Shown: piece by piece, positions 46,236 through 53,961 of the stretch
Layout: every line of letters begins with the position of its first letter
How positions within the stretch are numbered: the stretch's first letter is position 1
Assembly (NCBI GenBank): GCA_023412495.1
Contig: JAEYNP010000108.1
Location: forward strand, 62,001-126,000
Direction of reading: 5' to 3'
Length of the DNA stretch: 64,000 nucleotides
From: Pseudomonadota bacterium
GTDB lineage: Bacteria > Desulfobacterota > Desulfobulbia > Desulfobulbales > Desulfocapsaceae
Program-made: the position numbers and the translations under genes
Notes under the pieces: model-generated
What the model saw: only the letters and a program-made list of their open reading frames with translations
What the model was told of the DNA's origin: nothing
Database searches by the model: none

Positions 46236-47309
46236 ATGGATACTCTACAGATCGAGATACATCGCCTGGAACTGCGTTACAGCCATATCCGAATCAAATC
46301 GCCGGCAAGGGTCCGGTCGCTGGTGCAGTCGATAGCCGACCACGGCCAGCTGCAGCCGTTGGTGGTGGTGGCGGCTGCGGACGATCGGCTGATACTGATC
46401 GACGGCTATCAGCGGCTTGCGGCTCTGCGGCAATTGGGCCGGGATACCGCGGCGGTTATGCGGTTGGAGGCGGGAGAGGAACAGGCGATCCTCCAGTTGC
46501 TGGTTCGCCGCGGCGATCGACCGCTGGAAGCGATCGAGGTCGCCGGGTTTATCCAGGAACTGCACCGTCGTTTCAACCAGACGCTTGGCGAGATTGGCCG
46601 GCGGATCGGCCGGGACAAATCCTGGGTTAAGCGCCATCTCGATCTTCTCGAGGCCCTGCCCGAGGAGGTGCTGCGGCAGGTTCAGGCGGGCACGGTCTCG
46701 ACCTGGGCCGCCGGGCGAATCCTGGCGCCGTTGGCGCGCGCCAACCCGGAGGCGGCGGCAAAGCTCGCGGCCAAACTCAACCAGAATCCCTTGACCACCC
46801 GGCAACTGCAAACCTTTTACGACCATTACCGGCAGGCCAGTCGACCGACCCGGGACAAGATGATCGAGAGTCCGGGAATATTCCTCAAGTCTCTCGCGGC
46901 GGATAAAGAAAAAAAGGATGACGGCCCGGAAGCCGGATGGCAGCAAGGTGTCCGGGCAGTGTGCGGTATCCTCCGGCGCCTTACAAAGACCGTGGTGCAG
47001 GTATTCTCTCCCGACCAAGAAAAAGAACTCCTCGACCAGACCGCCCAAATGGCCGGGCTCCTCAAAGAACTCCAGAAAATCCTAACCGAACTCAGCGGAC
47101 ATGATAGACCCGAGCAAAGAAGAGTTGATCAGGGAACTGGCCAGGAACGGATCGAGCCAGCGGGAGATTGCGGAACTCCTCAAAATCTCCCGGAACACCG
47201 TACGACGAGTCCTCGACAGTCCGGCCACCCGGCCAGCAACGAAAAAAGAGTCGCGCTACGCCGACCATCTGCCGATCATCAAGGAGCTCCTCCAGCAATG
47301 CCGCGGTAA
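46236..47309 (+). CDS. ParB/Spo0J-like protein of the IS21-like element
   Basis: The N-terminal ParBc domain (about 5-95) has the pattern SIADHGQLQPLVVV and LIDGYQRLAALRQLG, where GERRLRA is usual in chromosomal ParB. A helix-turn-helix region follows (LGEIGRRIGRDKSWVKRHLDLL). After about residue 290 the translation becomes Pro/Gln/Arg-rich and overlaps the istA gene by 209 bases, so the true C-terminus may be near 47100 and the stop lost or recoded. AAGGGGG precedes the ATG. No ParA partner is present. Confidence 0.8.
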   Translation: MDTLQIEIHRLELRYSHIRIKSPARVRSLVQSIADHGQLQPLVVVAAADDRLILIDGYQRLAALRQLGRDTAAVMRLEAGEEQAILQLLVRRGDRPLEAIEVAGFIQELHRRFNQTLGEIGRRIGRDKSWVKRHLDLLEALPEEVLRQVQAGTVSTWAAGRILAPLARANPEAAAKLAAKLNQNPLTTRQLQTFYDHYRQASRPTRDKMIESPGIFLKSLAADKEKKDDGPEAGWQQGVRAVCGILRRLTKTVVQVFSPDQEKELLDQTAQMAGLLKELQKILTELSGHDRPEQRRVDQGTGQERIEPAGDCGTPQNLPEHRTTSPRQSGHPASNEKRVALRRPSADHQGAPPAMPR

Positions 47310-48483
47310 TCTCGTCCGGGTCCAGGAGGAACTGGCCACCCGGCATCGGATCGAGATCCCCTATCAGTCGCTGACCTGGCTGGTCCGCGACCGCCAGTTA
47401 CGGGAGCCGGCCGTCAAACGGGCCGGCCAGTACCACTTCGCCCCGGGGGAAGAGCTGCAACACGATACCTCGCCCCATCGCCTGACCCTGGCCGGGCGCG
47501 AGGTTACCGGCCAATGCGCTGCCCTGGTCCTGGCCTACAGCCGGCGATTGTTCATCCAGTATTACCCTCGCTTTACCCGCTTTGAATGCCGGGTCTTCCT
47601 CGCCGAGGCGCTCGCTTACCTGGGCGGAAGCTGCCCCCGGTGCGTCATCGACAACACCTCGGTGATCGTCTGCGCAGGGAGCGGCGCCGAAGCGGTAATG
47701 GCCCCGGAGATGGAGATGTTCGGCCGCATCTATGCCATGGAATTTATGGCCCATCGGGTGAAAAATCCGGATCGGAAGGCACGGGTGGAAAGGCCTTTTG
47801 CCTATGTCGAAAACAATTTCCTGGCCGGCAGGACCTTCGACGACTGGCAGGATCTCAACCGCCAGGCCAGGGACTGGTGCGATCACGTCGCCAACCGCAA
47901 AGAGAAGAAAGACCTCGGTATGAGTCCGGATGCTGCCTGGCTCCTGGAAAAACCCGCCCTCCAGGCCCTGCCGCAGGTACCCCCGCCGGTCTACGAATCG
48001 TATCCGCGTACCGTCGACCAGGAAGGCTACGTCCATCTCGACACCAACCGCTACTCGGTACCGGAGACCTTGATCGGTAAGGATGTCGAAGTCCTCAAAT
48101 ATTGGCAGCGGGTGGTGGTCTACCACGATCGCCGGCTGGTCGCCGAACATCCGCGGGTGCTGCAGGGCAGGGACAAACGGGTCACCGCGCCGGGGCACCA
48201 TCTGCCTCTCTGCCGTAAAAAGGCTTACCAGGGACCGAGCCGCGAAGAGCAACACCTCACCGGTCACCGCCCGGAACTGGACCGCTATCTCGGCGAACTC
48301 AAAAAAAGATCAAAAGGCCGCGGCCAAGTGCAACTCCGTCGCCTGCTTGAGCTGAAGCGCAGCTATCCCGCCGAGCCGTTTTTTGCAGCGATCCAGGAGG
48401 CCTTGCACTATGGCCTCTTCGATCTGACACGGCTCGAGAAGATGATCCTGAAAAACACCAGAGGGTTCTTTGAACTGCCATGA
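47101..48483 (+). CDS. istA: IS21-family transposase IstA
   Basis: A 460-residue DDE transposase. The N-terminal HTH is SQREIAELLKISRNTVRRVL. The catalytic triad is D in ELQHDTSPH, D in CVIDNTSVIV and E in RKARVERPFAYVE. The C-terminal domain includes EGYVHLDTNRYSVPETLIGK, the usual beta-barrel of IstA. It starts inside the ParB-like frame and has only a weak ribosome site, so translational coupling is likely. Its stop overlaps istB (ATGA). Confidence 0.94.
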   Translation: MIDPSKEELIRELARNGSSQREIAELLKISRNTVRRVLDSPATRPATKKESRYADHLPIIKELLQQCRGNLVRVQEELATRHRIEIPYQSLTWLVRDRQLREPAVKRAGQYHFAPGEELQHDTSPHRLTLAGREVTGQCAALVLAYSRRLFIQYYPRFTRFECRVFLAEALAYLGGSCPRCVIDNTSVIVCAGSGAEAVMAPEMEMFGRIYAMEFMAHRVKNPDRKARVERPFAYVENNFLAGRTFDDWQDLNRQARDWCDHVANRKEKKDLGMSPDAAWLLEKPALQALPQVPPPVYESYPRTVDQEGYVHLDTNRYSVPETLIGKDVEVLKYWQRVVVYHDRRLVAEHPRVLQGRDKRVTAPGHHLPLCRKKAYQGPSREEQHLTGHRPELDRYLGELKKRSKGRGQVQLRRLLELKRSYPAEPFFAAIQEALHYGLFDLTRLEKMILKNTRGFFELP

Positions 48484-49211
48484 ACAATGACTTGACTGAT
48501 CTCCTCGGCCAACTCCGCCTCACGGGAATGGCTGCCGCCTGCACTGAACTGTTGACCAGGGCGGAACGGGAGAACTGGGCGCACCAGCAACTCCTCGGCC
48601 AACTCCTGCACGAAGAACTCCGGCATCGCCGGGAGCGCAGCGTCCTGTACCGGCTCAGCCAGGCCAGGATCCCCTGGGCATGGACCCTCAACACCTTCCC
48701 CTTCGACCGCCAGCCATCCCTGAGCAAAACCCAGATCATGACCCTGGCCGGTCTCGATTTTATCCGCCGCGGTGAAAATATCATCTTCAGCGGTTCCACC
48801 GGCACCGGCAAAAGCGGCCTGGCCGCAGGCATCTTGCGCCAGGCCCTGATCTCCGGCCTGCGAGGACGGTTTTACAGCGTCCAGGACCTGCTCGATCAGC
48901 TGTACGCCTCGCTTGCCGACCGCTCCACCCCAAAACTCCTGAAAACCCTCTGCCGCTACGATTTACTCGTCCTCGACGAGCTAGGCTATTTAACCCTCAC
49001 CCAGGAGCAGATGAACTGTTTCTTCAAGCTGATGAAGGAGCGTTACGAAGCCGGACGGCCGAGCATTATCACCACCAATCTCGCCTTCGATCAGTGGTAT
49101 GATATTCTCAAGCCGAAAGACATGGTCGACGCTTTGCTCGATCGGCTGAAACACCGCTGCTGCCTGATCCATATCGACGGCGACTCTCTCCGCACCCCCG
49201 CCGCAGCCTGA
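48480..49211 (+). CDS. istB: IS21-family helper ATPase IstB
   Basis: A 243-residue AAA+ ATPase that assembles on target DNA and activates IstA. The N-terminal helical domain (LTDLLGQLRLTGMAAACTEL) contacts IstA; Walker A is FSGSTGTGKSGLA, Walker B is LLVLDELGYL, and sensor 1 is SIITTNLAF. Length is normal for IstB. The gene overlaps istA by 4 bases. Confidence 0.95.
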   Translation: MNNDLTDLLGQLRLTGMAAACTELLTRAERENWAHQQLLGQLLHEELRHRRERSVLYRLSQARIPWAWTLNTFPFDRQPSLSKTQIMTLAGLDFIRRGENIIFSGSTGTGKSGLAAGILRQALISGLRGRFYSVQDLLDQLYASLADRSTPKLLKTLCRYDLLVLDELGYLTLTQEQMNCFFKLMKERYEAGRPSIITTNLAFDQWYDILKPKDMVDALLDRLKHRCCLIHIDGDSLRTPAAA

Positions 49212-49290
49212 TCTCGACTCCCAGGTGGCAACAGCCGGGGAGCCCTTCACCGATTCTTCCGTTGTGACATCCTCCTTGGCGGTAATGCCC

Positions 49291-49363
49291 GTCCTGGCAA
49301 CCGCCACTTCCTCCGACGAGCGTATTTGAAGTGCCCATTCTCGGAAGTGGCGGTTGCCAGGAC
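49291..49363. repeat. Perfect 21-bp inverted repeat downstream of istB
   Basis: 49291-49311 (GTCCTGGCAACCGCCACTTC+C) is exactly complementary to 49343-49363, with a 31-base spacer. It lies between istB and the right terminal repeat. It has no T tract. It could be a structured transcript end, a barrier to outside transcription, or a substrate for a transposon protein. Confidence 0.7.
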
Positions 49364-49468
49364 TACCTCCCGGGTGAATCGACTCCTGTCTCACCCCCTT
49401 TCGGGTTCTTATACAGCGGTAATGTACCTCATAGTTGCGCAGATCGTTGCTCACTTCTGGTTGGCAAT

Positions 49469-49489
49469 GGTGGCTCAATTTTGATTGGC
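49469..49489 (+). repeat. Right terminal inverted repeat of the IS21-like element
   Basis: GGTGGCTCAATTTTGATTGG (+C). Just inside it, at about 49448-49470, an imperfect direct copy (TTGCTCACTTCTGGTTGGCA) is present; multiple end repeats are characteristic of IS21 elements. Confidence 0.75.
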
Positions 49490-49499
49490 GGCGGAGTGG

Positions 49500-50153
49500 T
49501 TATTCCTCCCTCTCTTTTTTCTTGTTCCGAACGAAAGATGTGTTCTGGCACCTTTGGCAGCAGAACCGCCTTTCTCTTTCTCCGGTCTGAATAAACAGCT
49601 TTCCGCAGGTTTCGTTGTCGCACTTTTTCAGGCGTGACAGTGGTATCCCCTCCATCGCTTTTATAAACGGCACAAACTCAGGTGGACAATCTACCTCCTT
49701 GACCGGTTCAAGGGGGCCGTCTTTCGTTGGTTTGAGAACAACTACCGTGACTTGGTTGTCAGCAGGAACGTCATAGGAAAAAGGCCCTGCGTCATTCCAT
49801 GAAATCTCTCTCATAACGAGAAACCTGAGAATGAATCGATGCTCCCGGTTCTCGTGAAACCAGTTAAGGAATTCGCAGAGTAGCTTGAAATTCTTACTGA
49901 CAATCTGCTGGGTTTGTTTGGTGGCATCGAGAAGATCCTCCTTTTTTGCCCTGCCACTATTGGCGATGATCCGGAGATGACCCGCCCATAATTTTTGCTC
50001 CGGCAGCCCGAAATTCTCAAGTTCCAGCAAGTGATCGATTTTCTCGCCGGGGCTCAGGCCCTCAAAATCTCGCTGGACGAGTGCCAGCAGTCGATCAAAG
50101 CGTTCCAGTCTCTCCCGGAGATCCTTTTCGCGTTTGGTTTTCCCCCTGTCCAT
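49500..50153 (-). CDS. CGNR-like zinc-finger protein of the island
   Basis: A 217-residue protein. A charged helical N-terminus (KREKDLRERLERFDRLLALV) is followed by a middle domain, then a C-terminal zinc ribbon with CDNETCGKLFIQTGERERRF and CCQRCQNTSFVRNKKK, which is like the CGNR finger of ABATE-type regulators. It is divergent from the HTH operon and the palindrome at 50203 lies between them, so it may be the island's regulator (inference). ATG 50153 has GAGGAG 3 bases upstream; the frame is open to 50201. It starts 10 bases beyond the IS end. Confidence 0.75.
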   Translation of the reverse strand: MDRGKTKREKDLRERLERFDRLLALVQRDFEGLSPGEKIDHLLELENFGLPEQKLWAGHLRIIANSGRAKKEDLLDATKQTQQIVSKNFKLLCEFLNWFHENREHRFILRFLVMREISWNDAGPFSYDVPADNQVTVVVLKPTKDGPLEPVKEVDCPPEFVPFIKAMEGIPLSRLKKCDNETCGKLFIQTGERERRFCCQRCQNTSFVRNKKKEREE

Positions 50154-50202
50154 ATGCTCCTCTTTTATCAATGCAAAATCTGTTAGATAACAATGAATCA
50201 AT

Positions 50203-50220
50203 GTATTTATCGATAAATAC
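50203..50220. promoter_or_regulatory. 18-bp perfect palindrome, candidate operator
   Basis: GTATTTATCGATAAATAC is fully self-complementary. It lies between the divergent zinc-finger gene (start 50153) and the HTH operon (from 50259), where a regulator controlling both would bind. AT-rich sequence around it could hold the two promoters. Confidence 0.65.
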
Positions 50221-50258
50221 CAAAAATAACGTTGAATGTACAGAAAAAAGGAGCCAAA

Positions 50259-50318
50259 ATGAACGAAAAGGAAGATACCTTACCGGCAAGCATAAATCGG
50301 AGGATAAAAAATGAGTGA
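50259..50318 (+). CDS. 19-codon leader ORF coupled to the HTH gene
   Basis: ATG 50259 is preceded by AAAAAAGGAG at ideal spacing and encodes MNEKEDTLPASINRRIKNE, ending with TGA at 50316-50318. Its end overlaps the start of the next gene (ATG 50311) by 8 bases, and its last codons include that gene's own CGGAGG ribosome site. It may be a coupling leader or a short peptide of the Arc/RHH type. Confidence 0.5.
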   Translation: MNEKEDTLPASINRRIKNE

Positions 50319-50493
50319 ATTCAAACTGTTGACGGTGAAGGAAACAGCGGAGCTTTTCGGCATGTCGGAACGGACGCTTTATAATCAAATCTGCCCGAAA
50401 GCCAAACAGCAATTTCCGATTAAACCGAAAAGAATCGGCAAGTTAGTACGGTTTGACAGTCGGGATATTGAGAAATTTTTAACGGAGGCTTGA
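50311..50493 (+). CDS. AlpA/excisionase-like HTH protein
   Basis: A 60-residue winged-helix DNA-binding protein: KLLTVKETAELFGMSERTLY, then a wing ending GKLVRFDSRDIEKFL. This is the MerR/excisionase fold typical of recombination directionality factors and small island regulators. GGAGG lies before the ATG. It probably controls excision or expression of the island's replication genes. Confidence 0.85.
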   Translation: MSEFKLLTVKETAELFGMSERTLYNQICPKAKQQFPIKPKRIGKLVRFDSRDIEKFLTEA

Positions 50494-50497
50494 GGCG

Positions 50498-50743
50498 ATG
50501 AAACTTTTTACGACAAGCCAGGTTCGGCAATATCTCCAAGAGAAATATAACCTCGCTCTCAGCGAGGAAACGCTGAGAAAAAACCGTTCGCTCGGAAAGC
50601 CGCCGTGGCCAATCAAGTTGAACGGCATGGTTCGATATCGCCAGGCCGACATTGACGATTGGATCCAGAACGCCCGGTATCTAAAGGCCCTGAAGACAGC
50701 TGGAGCGGATGTCGAGTTTACCGGCGATATCGAGCTGCCATGA
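50498..50743 (+). CDS. Second small HTH protein
   Basis: An 81-residue DNA-binding protein of a similar fold: KLFTTSQVRQYLQEKYNLAL, SEETLRKNRSLGKPPWPIK, then MVRYRQADIDDWIQNARYL. It follows the first HTH gene by 4 bases. Its stop overlaps the prim-pol start (ATGA at 50740-50743), so the three genes form a coupled operon. Confidence 0.8.
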   Translation: MKLFTTSQVRQYLQEKYNLALSEETLRKNRSLGKPPWPIKLNGMVRYRQADIDDWIQNARYLKALKTAGADVEFTGDIELP

Positions 50744-52383
50744 ACGCCCCGGCTGCCATGAACGCGCCGGCTGCCGTGGAAACCGCCGTAAGATTTGCCG
50801 AAAATGGCTGGTATGTTTTCCCCATCAAGCCAAAGAGCAAATACCCTTACGAGGGGTTCAAGTGGAAAGAGCAATCCACCAACGATCCTGAGAAAATTCG
50901 TCGCGCCGCCGCCCACCCATCTTACAAGGGCTGCAATTGGGCGCTCGACTGCGGCCGGTCAGGCGTCTTTGTGGTGGACGAGGACCGCAAACCCGGCAAA
51001 CCCGATGGCCGGAAGACTTTGGCCGCTTTGCCGTTTGATCTCGACACGGGCTTGACCGTCAAGACCCCATCGGGAGGGCTGCACTACTATTTCGTGGGGT
51101 GCGGTCCTTCGACGGTGGAAAAAATTGGACCGTCAGTTGATACACGCGGCCAAGGCGGGTACGTCCTTATCCCTGGTTCGTTGAACGAAGCGGGAATCCC
51201 CTACACGATAGAACGCGATGGCGCCCCGGCAAAAGCGCCGGCTCGGCTTCTCGATCTGGCCGGCCAAGCTGTCGAAAAAGACCCCCGGCGCGACCTTCCC
51301 CTTGTCGAGCTTGATTTGCCCGGCAACATCGACCGCGCCGCCAGGTATCTCCGTGACCACGCCCCGGAGGCCATCGAGGGCCAGGGGGGCGATCAGACCA
51401 CATACTCCGTGGCCTGCCGGATGCGGGATATGGGCGTCAGCGAGGAAACCTGCTACGAGCTTCTCCTGGAATATTGGAACGACCAGAAGGCGTTCCCCCA
51501 TTGGATGCCGAGGCCCTGCAGAAGAAGGTCGAAAACGCCTACCTATACTGCCGGGACCGTATCGGCAACGCTGCCCCGGAAGCGATGTTTGAGGCCGAGG
51601 CCGAGGCTCCGGACCAATCCTCCACGGGGGGGCAATCCTCCCGAGAACGACCTTACCCGGCAGCTGAAAGCCGGTATTCTCCGCTTCGACAAATTCATAA
51701 GCGCCACGCCGGCGCCAAAGCTGACGTACCTGCACCCCTGGCTGCAGGAAAAGACGATCACCCTGGTTTCCGGAGACCGAGGTATCGGCAAGAGCTCGTT
51801 TGTTATCGGGGCGATCGAGGCCCTTGTAGCCGAGACTTCCTTCGGTCCATGGCATTGCGTCAACCCCGCAAGCGTCCTTTACCTCGATGGGGAGATAGTG
51901 CACAGCGACGTAACGTCACGCTTCTCACGGATCAAGCCCACAAAGGCCGAGCTGCACATCCTGTCAAACGACTTTCTGGCAAATGCGGGTTTGCCGACTG
52001 CCAATCTCGACAGTCATTCATGGCGGGAAGCGATGCGCCAAATTTTGGTTGAGCTGAAGGTCAAGGTGTTCTTCATCGACAATCTGGCGAGTCTCACGAA
52101 CGGTGACGAGAATGCCAAAGAAACTTGGGCGCCTATAAATCGCTGGCTTCTCGCTCTTCGCTTTGCCGGAATATCGACGGTGCTTCTCCATCACGTTGGC
52201 AAAAACGGGCAGCATACCCAAAGGGCCCAGCAGGGCGCAAAGCACCTTGCGGCTTTCCTGCAAGGCATGGGCATTGCGCCCTGCCAGCAGCGCCTTGCGG
52301 AAAGTATAGTTGAGCGCCCTGCCATGAGTCCCGAGCTTGCCGATCGGCTGGAGGCGGTCTACGGCGCCAAAAACGGAGGATGA
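50740..52383 (+). CDS. Prim-pol/RepA-like replication protein with compensating frameshifts
   Basis: A 547-codon gene. The N-terminal primase-polymerase domain has VETAVRFAENGWYVFPIKPK, the metal pair in VFVVDEDRK and SGGLHYYFVG. The C-terminal part is a RepA/AAA-type ATPase with Walker A GDRGIGKSSF, LYLDGEIVHS and Walker B VFFIDNLASL. Between about 51500 and 51630 the frame reads Arg/Pro-rich nonsense, while the next frame gives LDAEALQKKVENAYLYCRDR. One C too few near 51497 and one G too many near 51626 explain it. It probably starts replication of the excised island. Confidence 0.85.
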   Translation: MNAPAAMNAPAAVETAVRFAENGWYVFPIKPKSKYPYEGFKWKEQSTNDPEKIRRAAAHPSYKGCNWALDCGRSGVFVVDEDRKPGKPDGRKTLAALPFDLDTGLTVKTPSGGLHYYFVGCGPSTVEKIGPSVDTRGQGGYVLIPGSLNEAGIPYTIERDGAPAKAPARLLDLAGQAVEKDPRRDLPLVELDLPGNIDRAARYLRDHAPEAIEGQGGDQTTYSVACRMRDMGVSEETCYELLLEYWNDQKAFPHWMPRPCRRRSKTPTYTAGTVSATLPRKRCLRPRPRLRTNPPRGGNPPENDLTRQLKAGILRFDKFISATPAPKLTYLHPWLQEKTITLVSGDRGIGKSSFVIGAIEALVAETSFGPWHCVNPASVLYLDGEIVHSDVTSRFSRIKPTKAELHILSNDFLANAGLPTANLDSHSWREAMRQILVELKVKVFFIDNLASLTNGDENAKETWAPINRWLLALRFAGISTVLLHHVGKNGQHTQRAQQGAKHLAAFLQGMGIAPCQQRLAESIVERPAMSPELADRLEAVYGAKNGG

Positions 52384-52386
52384 CAG

Positions 52387-52851
52387 ATGAAAACCAGTAA
52401 GGAAAAAACGTTGCCCCTGATGCTTGATGTGCGAGTGATTGATTGCGCCGGTTTCCGGATGAACCGATTCCGCATTGAGGGGATCGTTGTAAGATTCGGT
52501 TTGGACAAGAAAGGCCGGCACAGGCTCATATGTCCCGATTGCGGAAGCCACGAAAAAAGGCTCTATCTCGACGGCGACAGATACCTTTGCCGACAATGCG
52601 CCCCCGGAAAGGTCGTCACCTGCGACAATTTTCCCGGCAGCTACATCACCATTGGCGCTATCCGCAGGCTAGAGGAACAGCAGATCCTCCAGGGCCTCCG
52701 GCCCTATATAATCCCCTTCACACATCCGGAAGTGCGGATTTACGACTGCCGGCCCGTCACCTCGAACCGACAACGAGAAGCACTGTGGCGGATGCGTCGG
52801 TGCAAAAAATTGCTGTTGGCGGGCTTACTGAGGCTTTCAAAAAGAAAATAA
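52387..52851 (+). CDS. Zinc-ribbon protein of unknown function
   Basis: A 154-residue protein that follows the prim-pol gene by 3 bases. A zinc ribbon is seen in CPDCGSHEKRLYLDGDRYLC and RQC; the rest, including YITIGAIRRLEEQQILQGLR and a Lys/Arg-rich end, has no known match. It may be an accessory of replication or a regulator. Confidence 0.7.
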   Translation: MKTSKEKTLPLMLDVRVIDCAGFRMNRFRIEGIVVRFGLDKKGRHRLICPDCGSHEKRLYLDGDRYLCRQCAPGKVVTCDNFPGSYITIGAIRRLEEQQILQGLRPYIIPFTHPEVRIYDCRPVTSNRQREALWRMRRCKKLLLAGLLRLSKRK

Positions 52852-52888
52852 TTGCTGGCTTGAATTCAAAAGAAAAAGTGTGATACAG

Positions 52889-52952
52889 TTGACATAGCTA
52901 AGAACGATTCTTAGAGATTTCTCTTGACACGAAAAATATATTCTTGTACGAC
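52889..52952 (+). promoter_or_regulatory. Promoters and operator of the toxin-antitoxin-like pair
   Basis: CTAAGAA-CGA-TTCTTAG (52898-52914) is an odd palindrome with 7-bp arms. It overlaps the spacer after TTGACA at 52889-52894. A second TTGACA at 52924-52929 has TACGAC 17 bases on (52947-52952). Autoregulated TA operons commonly have such an operator on the promoter. Confidence 0.5.
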
Positions 52953-53004
52953 AAGGTCTCAAGTCAATTCATAATGAATGTCGATTCACACAAGGAGGTT
53001 TGCT

Positions 53005-53184
53005 ATGGCTCTGCCAGTTGCAGCAACTCCCGTGCTTGATGCAGAAGATGCAAAGGCATTTTTTGCAAAGGTGGATTCAGATCTTAGAAAACCCGTTGGG
53101 CGAGTGCCTACACCTAAGCTAAAAAGCGTAGACGACCTTATCGAAAAGTATGTCGGCCAAAGGAGACAGAAACAGTCTTTGTGA
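53005..53184 (+). CDS. Probable antitoxin partner of the GNAT toxin
   Basis: A 59-residue protein from ATG 53005 with AAGGAGG six bases upstream. It reads MALPVAATPVLDAEDAKAFF, then KVDSDLRKPVGRVPTPKLKS and DDLIEKYV. It does not show the ribbon-helix-helix of known TacA/AtaR antitoxins, so it may be of another type. It overlaps the acetyltransferase gene by 35 bases, as antitoxin genes commonly do. Sequence is AT-richer than the core genome. Confidence 0.65.
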   Translation: MALPVAATPVLDAEDAKAFFAKVDSDLRKPVGRVPTPKLKSVDDLIEKYVGQRRQKQSL

Positions 53185-53791
53185 TGGCGCTTATGAGTTG
53201 AGAAAACTCGACGAAGATAGGGATTGCGAATTTTTAGAAAGGTTTGATTGTGGCAACGAGGATCTGAACGAATACTTTCAGCACGATGCGTTGCTTAGCA
53301 GGAACGAATTAATCGGACAAATTTGTTGTTTGGTCTATAAGGCCACTGCGGATCTTGAGATCCCAGTGGCCTTAATTGATTTCAGCAATGATTCTGTGCG
53401 CAAAAAGTCTTCTAATAGAACCCCTGGCTATCAGGATATTCCAGAATTTGATCTTGATAACAACAAGAGGTATCCTACTCTTCCGGGTGTAAAGATTACG
53501 CGACTGGGTGTTTTAAACGAATTTCGCGGACGAAATGTCGGAACTCAGTTGATCAATATGGTTAAGCAGTTTTTTGTGTCGGAGAACCGTACTGGGTGCC
53601 GGTTTCTGACTGTCGATGCCTATAATGACCCCGATGTTCTTAGTTTCTACGAAAAGAATAATTTTTCATTTTTTTACGATAAGGATTCTGGCAATAAAAC
53701 GAGGTCTATGTATTTTGACCTCAAGCGTTTTTCGATCGCGGAGGCCTGCTCTGGCGGTAGCCAAGATTTGGAAGTCGCGATCGAAAGATAA
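53150..53791 (+). CDS. GNAT acetyltransferase, probable toxin (TacT/AtaT-like)
   Basis: A 213-residue acetyltransferase. The opening FDCGNEDLNEYFQHDALLS is like the F-x-CG-x-x-L-x-x-(Y/F) pattern of GNAT toxins that acetylate aminoacyl-tRNA. The acetyl-CoA turn is FRGRNVGTQLINMV, and a late Tyr (LSFYEKNNFSFF) matches the catalytic Tyr of this group. ATG 53150 lies inside the small upstream gene with a weak ribosome site. It is the last island gene before attR and may help keep the island in the chromosome. A non-toxin role is possible. Confidence 0.72.
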   Translation: MSAKGDRNSLCDGAYELRKLDEDRDCEFLERFDCGNEDLNEYFQHDALLSRNELIGQICCLVYKATADLEIPVALIDFSNDSVRKKSSNRTPGYQDIPEFDLDNNKRYPTLPGVKITRLGVLNEFRGRNVGTQLINMVKQFFVSENRTGCRFLTVDAYNDPDVLSFYEKNNFSFFYDKDSGNKTRSMYFDLKRFSIAEACSGGSQDLEVAIER

Positions 53792-53792
53792 G

Positions 53793-53815
53793 TTTTGGTC
53801 AACACTTGGTCAACA
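53793..53815. repeat. Tandem 11-bp repeat after the toxin gene
   Basis: TTGGTCAACAC occurs twice in a row directly after the acetyltransferase stop codon. Its meaning is unclear; it may be a recombinase arm-type site near attR. Confidence 0.4.
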
Positions 53816-53874
53816 CTTGCCGAAAACTACCCCCCTATTTACCCCTTTTTCACCTGATATCATTCTGTGCATAT

Positions 53875-53925
53875 AAATGAAGGCAAGATGCTGATTTTAA
53901 ATCAACATTTGCCTTCATTTTGTTT
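53875..53925 (+). terminator. Terminator at the island's right edge
   Basis: A 12-bp perfect stem, AAATGAAGGCAA (53875-53886) with TTGCCTTCATTT (53909-53920), and a further inner stem (GATTT/AAATC) are followed by TGTTTA. It ends the toxin operon 37 bases before attR. Confidence 0.7.
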
Positions 53926-53961
53926 ACTGGATTTTACTTCCAGTCACTATGCTTTTGCTTA

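Larger units (their letters stand above)
45564..49489 (+). mobile_element. IS21-like transposon with two accessory genes
   Basis: Ends are a 21-bp inverted repeat matching at 19 positions (45564-45584 and 49469-49489; core GGTGGCTCAATTT and ATTGGC). Inside, all on the plus strand, are a zinc-ribbon protein, a ParB-like protein, IstA and IstB. The usual IS21 is ~2-2.5 kb with only istA-istB; this one is ~3.9 kb. The exact outer boundary and target duplication were not determined. It sits inside the selC island just upstream of the integrase. Confidence 0.82.
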
